From positions 1 through 12,312 of the forward strand of contig CAJLUG010000013.1 in the NCBI GenBank assembly GCA_905209745.1: a DNA stretch of 12,312 bases, read 5' to 3'. Under the pieces are notes generated by a model. That model did no database searches. It was given only the letters and a program-made list of their open reading frames with translations, and had not been told where the DNA came from. Origin of the DNA: an uncultured Mycoplasma sp. (GTDB taxonomy: Bacteria > Bacillota_I > Bacilli_A > RF39 > UBA660). Shown here piece after piece: positions 1 through 7,624 of the stretch. Each line of letters begins with the position of its first letter. Within the stretch, counting starts at the first letter, position 1. Both the position numbers and the translations under genes were made by a program.

Positions 1-3000
1 ATGATGGAACTTTAGCTTATTATCCTATTGATAGACTTGAATCATTTGAAACTTATAATAGTATTGAACCTAGTATTATAGCTAATAATAATATTCATAA
101 ACCATTAGCTGTTCTTCTTTATAAAGGTCTTACTCAACAAGAAAAAAGAGATAAATTTATTGATGGTATTAAAGATAATATTAATGAAGCTGTAAATAAA
201 GGTTATAAAGAAGTTCCTGAACTATATAGTAAATATATATCTGATGAGTATTTCCAGCCTTTTATGAATACTCCTTTTGAGGATAATACTATATATACTA
301 TTAATGGTAAATTTTATCTTAATATTAATGGAACTATTGCTATTAATTTAAGCGATGATTTAAAACAGTATAAAACTAAATATCCTAATATTGAAGATAA
401 TAAACTTGGATTATTTATTGAAATTAATGAAAATGAAATAAATAGAGTTACTAGTAATACTGATAGATATAGTAGTGTTGATGACCAAACTCCTATTGGT
501 AGATTTGCTAAAAATGCTAGTTTAGTTATTTCTCGTGCTGTTCGTCATGGACAACCTGCTGCCCAGAGTGTTCTTAATGCTTTAAATAATGCTGAAATTA
601 ACTATCTTGATAGTAGTAGTCTTTCTGATAATTCTGAATTTTCATTATCAGTCATTGCTAATTATATAGATGTTGAAGCTAATAATATTCTTAATGATAT
701 TAATCGTTTTATTAAAATTGATGGTATCGATAAATCTATTAACGATAAAGATGTTATTGGTAAAGTTCTTAAAGATGAACAACTTCAAAATCGTTTCTTA
801 GATGTTATTCTTAGTGCTAATACGTTTAAGAATAAATACAAACTTATTAGCGAAATTGATATTGATAGTACAAATCTTGATGATAAAACTAAAGAGAATA
901 TTAGAAAGATTCAGAAACTAGTTAATCAAGTTGATTCTAATACTACTGTACATTCTGCTAGAAAAGATTGGTTTGAAAGATGGATTCAATTACGTACTAC
1001 TAATCCTAATTATATAAGTGGTCTTATGAAAGAATTTGATGCTTATGGAGATACTGGATTTATGGACTATTGGATACAAGATATTCGTGCTAATCGTAAC
1101 TTTGTATTGCAGAATATACTTAAAGATGTAATGGGTACTGTTGAAGAAGGTCGTCTTAATGGTATTAAAGAAGCTAATGACTTTAGAAATTATCTTAAAG
1201 AACTTAAGGCTAAAGCTGTTAAAGATGGTAAATCTGTTAGTCTTGATAGCATTATTGATGATGATGGTAGATTAATTCAACCTAATAATCCTGTTTGGGA
1301 AGAAAAGATGAAGAAATATAGAGATGCTGCTATTGAAGCTGAACAAAAATTTGGTATAAATAGTGTTGAACATCTTATTGCTTTATCTAATAAAGCTAAA
1401 TTTATTGATATGACTACTATTCATCAGCTTAAATCAATCACAGTTCAAGATGAAGATGGTAATGATGTTACTATTGAATATTCTACTTATATTATAAATC
1501 TTGAAAGAAGTTTATTAGGACTTAAAAAAGGAGATGATGGTATTCCTAAAGAATTTGCTGAATATAAAAGACTTAATGGTAGAATACGAGATATTCTAAG
1601 CCAAGCTACTGATAATGTTACTACGCAAAGTCAAGATGAAGAACTTGGGCGCATCTATGCTCAAATGGATAGTCTTACTAGTCTTTATGATGAAGATGGT
1701 AATAAAAAGATTGGTCATGATTTGAATGTAGCTGAAAGACTTCGCGCTTATCAAACTAATATTCGTAAAGTTAAAGAAATGTTTTATGATAAGCAAGCTA
1801 AAGAAGGGTTTGATTCTAAACTTAAAGAACAACTTTCTATTATTAGTAAATATGAAAGTCAACGTGATGCTAATGGTAATCTTCTTATTAGTATGGAAGA
1901 ACTTATGAAAGTTCCTGAATATCGTGAGGCTAAAGAATGGATTCGTAAGAATACTAGATATATTCTTGATATTAAAGATATAGAAGATTTAAATTGGGCG
2001 TTTGAAGAACTTAAAGATGCTAATAAAGGTAATAGTGTTCTTAATCTTGCTATTAAAGAATTTCAAGCTAAAGATGAATTTAATGTAGTTGATGGACGTA
2101 AAATACCTGAAGAACGTGCAGCTCTTATAAAAGCTGAAACAGTTAGAAAATATAAATATACTAAAGGCAATGGTATGCCTTATGTTGGTATTATTCGTTC
2201 TGCTGAAGATGAACTTAGAATTTATCGTGCTGATTTCTATAATTATCTTACTGGTAATAAATCTAAGAGCGAAGAAGAAATTAATGTAGGAGAAGCTATT
2301 AATAAAATACTTGAAAAATATTTTGATAATGCTACTAGAACTCTTAATACTGCTGATATTAGTCAAGAAGATTTAGAACAACTCAAGACTGGTTTTGAAG
2401 TATTTAATGAAATTACTAGAGGTGAAAAGAGTACTGATAAAGCTAAAGCAAAACGTGTTGCTGAATTTATTGAAAGTGAATGTGATGTTACTTATAATTG
2501 GAAACAATATGAACTTGATAAAAATAGAGCTTTTGCTAAAGGTAAAAAATATTATGATAAGTGGTTAGAAGTATTTAGTGAACAAGTTGAAGAAAATGGA
2601 ACTATTGCAGAAAGACCTAATCGAACTATTTATGGTATTATTAAACCTAAAGATTTAGATAAATGGACTGATATTGATAGAACTGCTGCAATTAATATTC
2701 TTCAAAAGAGAACTAGAGAAACTACTACTCAATATTACTATATGAAAGAAAGAGAAGTTCTTGACAAATATGGTATTGATAGTGTTGAATATAAACAATG
2801 GTATAGAGATAATCATTATTTTGACCCATATACTCGTACTATTAAACCTATTCGTATTTGGACTACTATGCAAATGATTAAAGATGATGGTTCAGCTGTT
2901 GTTGGTAATTATGAACCACGTATTAATCAAATGCATATTACTCCTAAAGAAGAACTTGTTAATCCAGAATATAGTAGTTTTGTTAATAAGTACAAAGTAG

Positions 3001-5381
3001 GAACAGGATATGATAATACTAATTATACTAATCTTAATGAATATCAACTTGAACTTATGAATAAAGTAAATGAACTTATGAAAAAGTATTGTTTTACTAA
3101 TAGTAATAAGCGATATGTTGATATGGGTTATCTTCCAGCTTTGCCTAAATCTAAAGATATGACTGCTAAAGATTACTTTGAACAAGCTCTTAGTTTTCTT
3201 GGTTGGACAGCCAATGTTCCTAATAATACTAGTTGGAGAAATAATGAAGATTTAACTTTTGATAAAGATTATGATATTCCTAATCCTAGATTAGTTCAGT
3301 TAGTTAATAAAGATACTCAACAACTTCCTACTATACCTAAATTTAAAGAACCTAATGAAAGTGATGAAGAATTTAGTAAACGTAAAGCTGCTGCTATTAA
3401 AGCTAGAGATGAGATTATTGAAAAGAATAATAAGATTCATAATGATATTCTTAATCGTAATTGGGAAGAAGTATTTAATAGTTTCTTAATTGAAAGTAAT
3501 AGATATAATGCTATTAAAACAGTTAAAAATCTTCTTTATACTGCTGACCAAATTATTACTAGCAATACTGCTTATGATATAAATTATAAAGGTAGTATAA
3601 CTGAAAATAGAGAAGCTAGTGCTGGTGGTGAAATTGAATATAAACAAGAACAACAAACTAGAACTAGTGCACATCTTAGAAGTTTTATACGTCGTCTTGT
3701 ATTTGAACAATATAAAGATAATAAAACTCCTAATCTAGTTAAACTAGGTTCTCTTGCTCAAAATATTGCTGGTAGTAAATATATGATGATGAATATTACT
3801 GGTGGTATTGCTAACGTTCTTACTGGTTCTAGCAATATATTTATGGAACGAGCTGCTGGTGAATATATTAATCTTAAAGATTGGGAAGCTGGTAAATCTG
3901 AATGGATTAAAGGAACTATTAGTTATATGGCTAATATGTATAGTGAAAATAGTAGTACACTTCAAGATGCTATTATTAAACTTAGTCATGTAGTTGATTT
4001 TGATAGAGTAACTGAAGTTAGTACTGCTGAAGGTCTTAGAGAAAATATTCGTAGAGTTCGTGGATTACTATTTAGTCCTCAATCTGTTGGTGAACATTAT
4101 ATGCAAAATGTTATGTTATTTGCTATGCTTAAATCTCATAGACTTGTTAATAATGGTAGAGGTGGTTATGATATAATGAGTAAAGAAATGTATCATCGTA
4201 AAGCTGAACAAGATGCTCTTATGTCTGTAATAAATACTCCCCGTGGAGGGGAGAACCAAGCTCTACTTGAACAATTCAATAAGTTCATGGATGATGCTAA
4301 AGCTGATAATAAAAAACGAGCTAAATATAATCTATTTAAAGCTAATCCTATATTCGATTTTGTCAAGACTTATCTTAATGAAGAACAACAAAGAGAATAT
4401 ATAGCTAAACGTAAAGAACTTATTAAGAATATTGATAAAGAGTTTGCTGAACTTCCAGATATTTATAATCAGTTTGAACTTAAAGATGGTATTGCTCAAA
4501 TAAAATCTGATAGTAAACTTACTCTTAAAGAATATGCTAAATTTATTGATAAAGTTCGTGAAGTAAATAAGAAAGTTCATGGTGTTTATGATAAACTTGG
4601 TTCTGCTAATATTGAACAACATTGGTGGGGTGGTATGGTTATGCAATATCATAAACATCTTTATCCGGGTTTTAAGAAACGTTATCGTTGGAATGGTTAT
4701 TATAATGAAACTCTTGGTACTATTGAAAAAGGTAGTTATACTAGTCTTTATGATTATTTGACTATTCCATTTAAAGAAAGTAACGTAGGAGAAGTTAATA
4801 ATATAAGTGATGTTCTTAAAGCATTCCAAACTTATGGTAAGAATTTACTTTCATTTGCTGTTAATTTCAAACTTAATTATGAACTTCTTCCTGAACATGA
4901 AAAAGCAAATATTAGACGTAATTTAGGTGACTTACTTTATGTAGGCGCTGCTATTATTGGAGCAATTGCTATAACTGGTATGGGTGGCGATGATGATGAA
5001 GGCATTATGTATAATCTTATGCTTTATCATGCAGACCGTCTTGCTTCTGAAGCTGCTTCATTTACTCCATTTGGTGCTTATGCTGAAGGTAAAAAACTAT
5101 GGTCTAGTCCTGTTGCTATTGGACAAACTATTAATGACTTACTTGGTACTACTGCTATGGCTGCTAGATTCCTTATTGAAGAAGATTTTACTGAGGAATA
5201 TACTACTGGTAGATATAAAGGTATGAATAAGTTTGAAGTTATGGCTGTTCGTAATATACCTGTTGTTCGTAGTATTAATCGAGTTCTTGATTTACCTAAT
5301 AATAATAGTTATTATAAAATTGATAAAAATATACTTAGTATTATACCTTATAAAGATATAGCTAAAGATATATTTGAATAA
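1..5381 (+). CDS. Giant virion-associated (cargo/ejection-type) protein, 5' end outside window
   Basis: The reading frame is open from base 3 with no in-frame stop before the TAA at 5379-5381, so this is the last 1792 codons of a longer gene. The first in-frame ATG (264) is internal, because the 87 codons before it have the same codon style and protein-like content. The product is mostly hydrophilic, rich in Lys, Glu, Asn and Asp, and predicted helical. One hydrophobic stretch (about 4938-4980, core GAAIIGAIAI) could cross or insert into a membrane. The C-terminal part (about 5000-5310) resembles my recollection of C-termini of very large crAss-like phage proteins, with an RLASEAASFTPFG-like segment, a YTTGRYKGMNKFE-like segment and a following P-x-x-R. 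Such proteins are packaged in the capsid or tail and ejected into the host. I see no DxDGD RNA polymerase motif here. A GC-rich palindrome interrupts the frame at 4237-4253. Exact function is unknown; the virion role is inferred from size, context and style. Confidence 0.75.
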   Translation, partial: DGTLAYYPIDRLESFETYNSIEPSIIANNNIHKPLAVLLYKGLTQQEKRDKFIDGIKDNINEAVNKGYKEVPELYSKYISDEYFQPFMNTPFEDNTIYTINGKFYLNINGTIAINLSDDLKQYKTKYPNIEDNKLGLFIEINENEINRVTSNTDRYSSVDDQTPIGRFAKNASLVISRAVRHGQPAAQSVLNALNNAEINYLDSSSLSDNSEFSLSVIANYIDVEANNILNDINRFIKIDGIDKSINDKDVIGKVLKDEQLQNRFLDVILSANTFKNKYKLISEIDIDSTNLDDKTKENIRKIQKLVNQVDSNTTVHSARKDWFERWIQLRTTNPNYISGLMKEFDAYGDTGFMDYWIQDIRANRNFVLQNILKDVMGTVEEGRLNGIKEANDFRNYLKELKAKAVKDGKSVSLDSIIDDDGRLIQPNNPVWEEKMKKYRDAAIEAEQKFGINSVEHLIALSNKAKFIDMTTIHQLKSITVQDEDGNDVTIEYSTYIINLERSLLGLKKGDDGIPKEFAEYKRLNGRIRDILSQATDNVTTQSQDEELGRIYAQMDSLTSLYDEDGNKKIGHDLNVAERLRAYQTNIRKVKEMFYDKQAKEGFDSKLKEQLSIISKYESQRDANGNLLISMEELMKVPEYREAKEWIRKNTRYILDIKDIEDLNWAFEELKDANKGNSVLNLAIKEFQAKDEFNVVDGRKIPEERAALIKAETVRKYKYTKGNGMPYVGIIRSAEDELRIYRADFYNYLTGNKSKSEEEINVGEAINKILEKYFDNATRTLNTADISQEDLEQLKTGFEVFNEITRGEKSTDKAKAKRVAEFIESECDVTYNWKQYELDKNRAFAKGKKYYDKWLEVFSEQVEENGTIAERPNRTIYGIIKPKDLDKWTDIDRTAAINILQKRTRETTTQYYYMKEREVLDKYGIDSVEYKQWYRDNHYFDPYTRTIKPIRIWTTMQMIKDDGSAVVGNYEPRINQMHITPKEELVNPEYSSFVNKYKVGTGYDNTNYTNLNEYQLELMNKVNELMKKYCFTNSNKRYVDMGYLPALPKSKDMTAKDYFEQALSFLGWTANVPNNTSWRNNEDLTFDKDYDIPNPRLVQLVNKDTQQLPTIPKFKEPNESDEEFSKRKAAAIKARDEIIEKNNKIHNDILNRNWEEVFNSFLIESNRYNAIKTVKNLLYTADQIITSNTAYDINYKGSITENREASAGGEIEYKQEQQTRTSAHLRSFIRRLVFEQYKDNKTPNLVKLGSLAQNIAGSKYMMMNITGGIANVLTGSSNIFMERAAGEYINLKDWEAGKSEWIKGTISYMANMYSENSSTLQDAIIKLSHVVDFDRVTEVSTAEGLRENIRRVRGLLFSPQSVGEHYMQNVMLFAMLKSHRLVNNGRGGYDIMSKEMYHRKAEQDALMSVINTPRGGENQALLEQFNKFMDDAKADNKKRAKYNLFKANPIFDFVKTYLNEEQQREYIAKRKELIKNIDKEFAELPDIYNQFELKDGIAQIKSDSKLTLKEYAKFIDKVREVNKKVHGVYDKLGSANIEQHWWGGMVMQYHKHLYPGFKKRYRWNGYYNETLGTIEKGSYTSLYDYLTIPFKESNVGEVNNISDVLKAFQTYGKNLLSFAVNFKLNYELLPEHEKANIRRNLGDLLYVGAAIIGAIAITGMGGDDDEGIMYNLMLYHADRLASEAASFTPFGAYAEGKKLWSSPVAIGQTINDLLGTTAMAARFLIEEDFTEEYTTGRYKGMNKFEVMAVRNIPVVRSINRVLDLPNNNSYYKIDKNILSIIPYKDIAKDIFE
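4236..4253. repeat. GC-rich palindrome inside the giant CDS
   Basis: A perfect 6-bp stem CTCCCC (4237-4242) / GGGGAG (4248-4253) with loop GTGGA stands out in very AT-rich coding DNA. The string ACTCCCCGTGGAGG is identical to the left arms of the inverted repeats at 5776 and 9990. In the giant ORF it is read in frame as about N-T-P-R-G-G-E-N, so the frame is kept. It uses codons (CCC, GGG, GAG) that are otherwise rare in this gene, which fits insertion of a dispersed element. Confidence 0.8.
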
Positions 5382-5400
5382 GCTGGACTTGAACCTAATA

Positions 5401-5452
5401 AAAAATAAGGGCTTGCCTATGGTATCACTACCTAGACAAGCCCTTTTACTTT
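5401..5452. terminator. Bidirectional intrinsic terminator between convergent genes
   Basis: A 9-bp perfect outer stem AAGGGCTTG (5407-5415) / CAAGCCCTT (5437-5445) encloses a second stem, CTA plus GGTA pairing with TACC plus TAG, around a TCAC loop. On the plus strand it is followed by TTTTACTTTTA. On the minus strand the flank 5400-5406 gives a T-run. It therefore can end both the giant plus-strand transcript and the minus-strand membrane-protein transcript. It begins 19 nt after the giant gene's stop and ends 5 nt before the 60-aa gene's stop. Confidence 0.92.
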
Positions 5453-5456
5453 TATC

Positions 5457-5639
5457 TTAATTAAAACCATCATCATTATTACCAATAACACACATAAGAA
5501 TAACAAAAACTATAATACCAACAACAAATAGTTTTCCGCTATATTTATCCATAGCTTCACTATCACTAATATTATTAGCAACTGCTAATAGTTTAACACC
5601 ACCAAATATAATTCCAATAAGAACAATAAATGCAACCAT
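5457..5639 (-). CDS. Small two-helix membrane protein (60 aa), holin-like at best
   Basis: The product has two hydrophobic helices, about residues 2-20 (core FIVLIGIIFGGV) and 37-52 (core FVVGIIVFVILMCVIG). They are joined by a short polar loop rich in Asp, Ser and Lys, and the tail NNDDGFN is acidic. Size and topology match small phage membrane proteins such as two-helix holins, but I recognise no specific family and there is no adjacent lysin to support lysis. The gene stands alone: it is preceded by a strong minus-strand terminator (5668-5715) and followed immediately by the bidirectional terminator, so it likely has its own promoter in the AT-rich 24-30 bases before the ATG. The ATG at 5639 is preceded by TATATTATAATT and no purine-rich Shine-Dalgarno sequence. 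Confidence 0.7.
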   Translation of the reverse strand: MVAFIVLIGIIFGGVKLLAVANNISDSEAMDKYSGKLFVVGIIVFVILMCVIGNNDDGFN

Positions 5640-5667
5640 AATTATAATATATTTAAGTTTAACAATA

Positions 5668-5715
5668 AGATAAAAATAAACCCCAGTAGTAAGACTAGCT
5701 TATCTACCGAGGTTT
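5668..5715 (-). terminator. Intrinsic terminator, minus strand
   Basis: On the minus strand a 12-bp stem forms between 5704-5715 and 5678-5689, including two G-U pairs that would be mismatches on the plus strand. It is stacked on a 4-bp stem TAAG/CTTA with a 5-base loop. The next bases on the minus strand are TTATTTTTATC, a good U-tract. The G-U bias shows that the minus-strand RNA is the functional one. It ends transcription from the right before the 60-aa membrane protein gene. Confidence 0.88.
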
Positions 5716-5751
5716 CAGTCATGCCAACGACTATAAGTTTAAGGATTAGTA

Positions 5752-5921
5752 GAACGCTCCGCTTCGCTACGCTCAACTCCCCGTGGAGGATGGAATAGAC
5801 TAGTATTCATTCAATCAATATAATCATTATCATTAATAACTATACTAATATTACTAGCACAACTACCATTCCATCCTCTACGGGGAGTATAGCGAAGAGT
5901 GCGTAGCACTCGTAGCGGTTC
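5752..5921. repeat. Large GC-rich inverted repeat cluster
   Basis: The arms 5770-5796 and 5868-5894 pair over 27 positions, with only two mismatches (5774-5775) and one G-T. The arm core is ACTCCCCGTGGAGGATGG against CCATCCTCTACGGGGAGT. The 71-base loop is AT-rich. Outside the arms lie further GC-rich words: CGCTCCGCTTCGCTACGCTC on the left, and on the right a separate perfect hairpin GAGTGC-GTA-GCACTC (5897-5911). The core recurs at 9990-10033 and 4236-4253. The composition is completely unlike the rest of the window. It could be a small mobile palindromic element, a recombination or protein-binding site, or the heart of a structured RNA. Confidence 0.88.
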
Positions 5922-5933
5922 CAAGCTAATCAT

Positions 5934-5970
5934 CAAATTTAATAAAGCCAGCTCTATTAGAGCCAGCTTT
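5934..5970 (-). terminator. Terminator of the long minus-strand gene block
   Basis: On the minus strand AAAGCTGGCTC pairs with GAGCTGGCTTT across a TAATA loop (5944-5970): 11 bp with two G-U pairs that become mismatches on the plus strand. It is followed by ATTAAATTTG, a modest U-rich tail. It lies 35 bases past the stop of the Gp49-family gene, the right place to end the operon. Confidence 0.8.
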
Positions 5971-6005
5971 AAGTATAACATATAAACCATTAGCATTAAT
6001 ACTAT

Positions 6006-6455
6006 TTACTTCTTTAGTCCATATTTAGCCCATTGAAGAACAAATCCAAGACCTTCCCAAATTTTATCTTCAGCTTTAATTCGAGCATAATTAGAACCAA
6101 CATTTAAATCAAAGTTTTCAGGTTTTACACAAGCTGCTTGACCATGAACTTCAAATCCAGTAAGACAAGTAAGAGTAGTATTAGTTGTTTTAGTACCAAC
6201 TTTTACATTTTCAATACCTTTAATAAATCTCTTAATATCATTTTCTTTAAGAGTATCTCCAGTAGGGTCTTCAAGTTTATAATAAGCTTTCTCAAACTCT
6301 TTAGCAGGACTCCAAGATTTATATCCATCTGGATAAGTTACTTCATAACCATCTTCTTCAAAAGAATGATTACCAATTCTATAACCTTTGTCATTTGCTT
6401 CACGAGCTGTCATGGAAACAGCTTCAATCATTTTAACACCAATAAATTTACTCAT
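6006..6455 (-). CDS. N4 Gp49 / Sf6 gp66 family protein with extra N-terminal module
   Basis: The C-terminal third (about residues 93-142) matches the Phage_gp49_66 family pattern: LTGFEVHGQAACVKPENFD, then a G, an A-R and K-IW, with a final hydrophobic G-F-V-L. In relatives this reads roughly as G-x-SACV-P-NFD ... A ... KIW-L-GY. The role of the family is not known to me. The first 60 residues (MSKFIGVKMIEA, then SMT, EDGYEVTYPDGYKSWSP, and FEKAYY) look like an N-terminal module that many phages place before other domains, including DUF2829/Tad2-type proteins. That segment may be a shared adaptor. There is no Tad2 core here. It is the last gene of the minus-strand block, 15 bases after the 48-aa gene, and is followed by a terminator. 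Confidence 0.8.
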   Translation of the reverse strand: MSKFIGVKMIEAVSMTAREANDKGYRIGNHSFEEDGYEVTYPDGYKSWSPAKEFEKAYYKLEDPTGDTLKENDIKRFIKGIENVKVGTKTTNTTLTCLTGFEVHGQAACVKPENFDLNVGSNYARIKAEDKIWEGLGFVLQWAKYGLKK

Positions 6456-6470
6456 AGCTTTAAAATTTAA

Positions 6471-6617
6471 TTAATCACTAACTATTATAACTTCTCCACA
6501 ATTATTACTATAATCACATACTTCATTAATAGAATTAATATCACCATTATAATCAATATATACTATTGATTCTTCATCGCAAGTTTTAAGCATTTCTATA
6601 AGTTCTTTAACTGTCAT
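6471..6617 (-). CDS. Small acidic phage protein (48 aa)
   Basis: ATG at 6617, stop TAA at 6471-6473. The product starts MTVKELIEMLKTCDEESIVY, then has a short strand-like stretch and ends EVIIVSD. The N-terminal pattern M-T-V-K-E-L-I-x-x-L followed by an acidic turn and a strand is common among very small phage and Bacteroidota proteins, of unknown function. It starts 3 bases after the stop of the CxxC thioredoxin-like gene and ends 15 bases before the Gp49-family gene, as expected for translational coupling within one transcript. Codon choice (AGT, AAT, GAT, ATT) matches its neighbours. Confidence 0.75.
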   Translation of the reverse strand: MTVKELIEMLKTCDEESIVYIDYNGDINSINEVCDYSNNCGEVIIVSD

Positions 6618-6620
6618 AGC

Positions 6621-6899
6621 TTATTCTTTTTCAAGTTTATTAATAATATCTTTAATATAATCACTAGGAAAACTACCTTCAAGTCGAGCTAATTCTTTTC
6701 TTTTATAATCATTATCGACTTTAGTAATAACAGTAGTAGGAAATTTAGTAATTTCTTTTCTTAGAATATCATCTAGATTTGTATTACGAATATTAAGAGT
6801 AATATCACAATTAGCTTCATTAATAGCATCAGTTATATTTTTAATTGCTATTTTACAAGCGTCACAACCATCTCTAGTAAAACAATCAATACGTATCAT
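6621..6899 (-). CDS. Thioredoxin/glutaredoxin-fold protein with CxxC (92 aa)
   Basis: The order of elements is that of a small thioredoxin or glutaredoxin: strand IRIDCFT, active-site C12-D-A-C15 at the start of a helix, a middle strand (DITLNIRNT), then F-P54-T with the conserved cis-proline, another strand (TTVITK), LEG at 73-75 and a C-terminal helix. It probably transfers electrons in the cytoplasm, for instance to a ribonucleotide reductase or another phage enzyme; the substrate cannot be read from sequence. Its ATG overlaps the stop of the 197-aa gene by 4 bases (ATGA), so the two are translationally coupled. The length is normal for glutaredoxins (80-95 aa). Confidence 0.82.
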   Translation of the reverse strand: MIRIDCFTRDGCDACKIAIKNITDAINEANCDITLNIRNTNLDDILRKEITKFPTTVITKVDNDYKRKELARLEGSFPSDYIKDIINKLEKE

Positions 6900-7489
6900 A
6901 ACACAATAGCATTATTTTTAACAGCTTCTTTAATAGTATTAGGAACTCTAAGAAGAGTATTCTTAATCATTTCAGTAGTAAGACTATCAGAATATACATA
7001 AGTAGCATAAGTTCTCCAACTATCTTTAATAACAACAGCAAATTTGTTAGGATTATCAACATTAGTTTGAATATATTCTACTTTAGTATTCTGATATTTC
7101 CACATCCAAGCAATAGCATCAGCACATTTAGCACGAGTTATACAATCATATTCATCAATAAACGCTTCAACAAATATATTATTTGTTTGTCTTGTAGGTT
7201 CATCTCCAGTAAGATAATTAATATCATTACGAAGTTCTTCCCAAGTAACAGAATTACTATATCGTTTATATTCTGTATCATCTCGATATATAATACAAGT
7301 AGGATATTCAGTAATATTCTTACCAGCAACAGCCTTTTCAAGTATCATATCTTCAAGAATAAGATGGTCAGGAAGATTTTTAAAATTACATTGAACATTA
7401 GTACCAAATAAAGCTATATCAATAGCTTCTCGCATAGCTTCTGTTTTATCTTTATCAGCACTTTTATAATAAAATTCAATTTTAACCAT
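6896..7489 (-). CDS. Two-part protein with degenerate thioredoxin-like N-terminal domain
   Basis: Residues 1-95 look like a thioredoxin fold without its active site. Strand KIEFYYKS is followed by a helix, but no cysteine sits where CxxC would be. The later segment ITEYP63TCIIY gives a cis-proline-type turn and strand, followed by a helix (WEELRNDINYL). Residues 105-197 form a second part (IFVEAFIDEYD, then KCADAIAWMWKYQNTKVEY) that I do not recognise. Loss of the cysteines suggests a structural or binding role rather than redox chemistry. It overlaps the downstream CxxC thioredoxin-like gene by ATGA, so the two may act together. It follows a 135-base gap with a structured element and may begin a new transcript. 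The ATG at 7489 has an A-rich leader and no Shine-Dalgarno sequence. The fold call is inference. Confidence 0.7.
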   Translation of the reverse strand: MVKIEFYYKSADKDKTEAMREAIDIALFGTNVQCNFKNLPDHLILEDMILEKAVAGKNITEYPTCIIYRDDTEYKRYSNSVTWEELRNDINYLTGDEPTRQTNNIFVEAFIDEYDCITRAKCADAIAWMWKYQNTKVEYIQTNVDNPNKFAVVIKDSWRTYATYVYSDSLTTEMIKNTLLRVPNTIKEAVKNNAIVL

Positions 7490-7536
7490 AGTATTCGTAT
7501 AATATAATGAGAATTTATAAAATTAGCTATTTTAAA

Positions 7537-7605
7537 GCCCCACATTGAATGATATTCATATCGTGATAGATTAATCACAATGATAATTAAAATTCAATGT
7601 AGGGC
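7537..7605 (-). other. Structured element: 14-bp stem closing two inner hairpins
   Basis: The outer arms 7537-7550 (GCCCCACATTGAAT) and 7592-7605 (ATTCAATGTAGGGC) pair over 14 positions. The single imperfect pair (7541/7601) is C-A on the plus strand but G-U on the minus strand, so the minus-strand RNA is favoured. Inside are GATATTCATATC (7551-7562) and GTGAT/ATCAC around a 6-base loop (7563-7578), giving a three-way junction with a 13-base AT-rich tail. The GC-containing outer stem is unusual here. It lies between the 87-aa and 197-aa genes. The U-tract after it (CTTTAAAAT) is weak, so it may be a terminator or attenuator, an RNA processing site, a small RNA, or a DNA operator. Confidence 0.65.
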
Positions 7606-7624
7606 AAAAGAACTGTATTTATGA

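Larger units (their letters stand above)
5640..6005. other. 366-base interval without a convincing gene
   Basis: This interval holds, left to right, the leader of the 60-aa gene, a minus-strand terminator, the GC-rich inverted repeat cluster, and a second minus-strand terminator. A 61-codon minus-strand frame (5811-5996) exists, but it is made of terminator and repeat sequence read as codons and I do not call it a gene. Because the two terminators face the same way with about 220 bases between them, the stretch 5716-5933 could be a separately transcribed non-coding RNA on the minus strand. No promoter is clear enough to prove this. Confidence 0.55.

Noticed and set aside
1440..1480. DEDGND and DDDGRL segments as a DxDGD-type RNA polymerase catalytic loop
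   Set aside because: The spacing and flanking residues look like ordinary acidic turns, and no other polymerase motif is visible. The RNA polymerase function is not supported in this fragment.
5811..5996. 61-codon minus-strand frame with an R-R-G-W-N-G segment resembling the DUF2829/Tad2 signature
   Set aside because: Its codons come from the 5944-5970 terminator stem and the GC-rich repeat arms. The R-R-G-W-N-G residues are encoded by the repeat core itself, and the rest lacks the family pattern.
5811..6899. Three consecutive genes (92, 48 and 149 aa) lie in one frame separated only by TAA, suggesting TAA readthrough or a polyprotein
   Set aside because: About one third of all neighbouring minus-strand gene pairs are in the same frame, as chance predicts. 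Each of these genes has its own well-placed ATG, so general TAA recoding is not supported.
6138..7411. Plus-strand frames of 110 and 114 codons across the minus-strand genes
   Set aside because: They are rich in Ser, Phe, Ile and Thr, as expected from the complement of AT-rich coding DNA, and they oppose well-supported minus-strand genes.
5640..7510. TATATTATA words just before the 60-aa and 197-aa genes as shared promoters
   Set aside because: They lie only 3 and 8 bases before the ATGs, too close for an ordinary promoter, and such words are frequent by chance at this composition.
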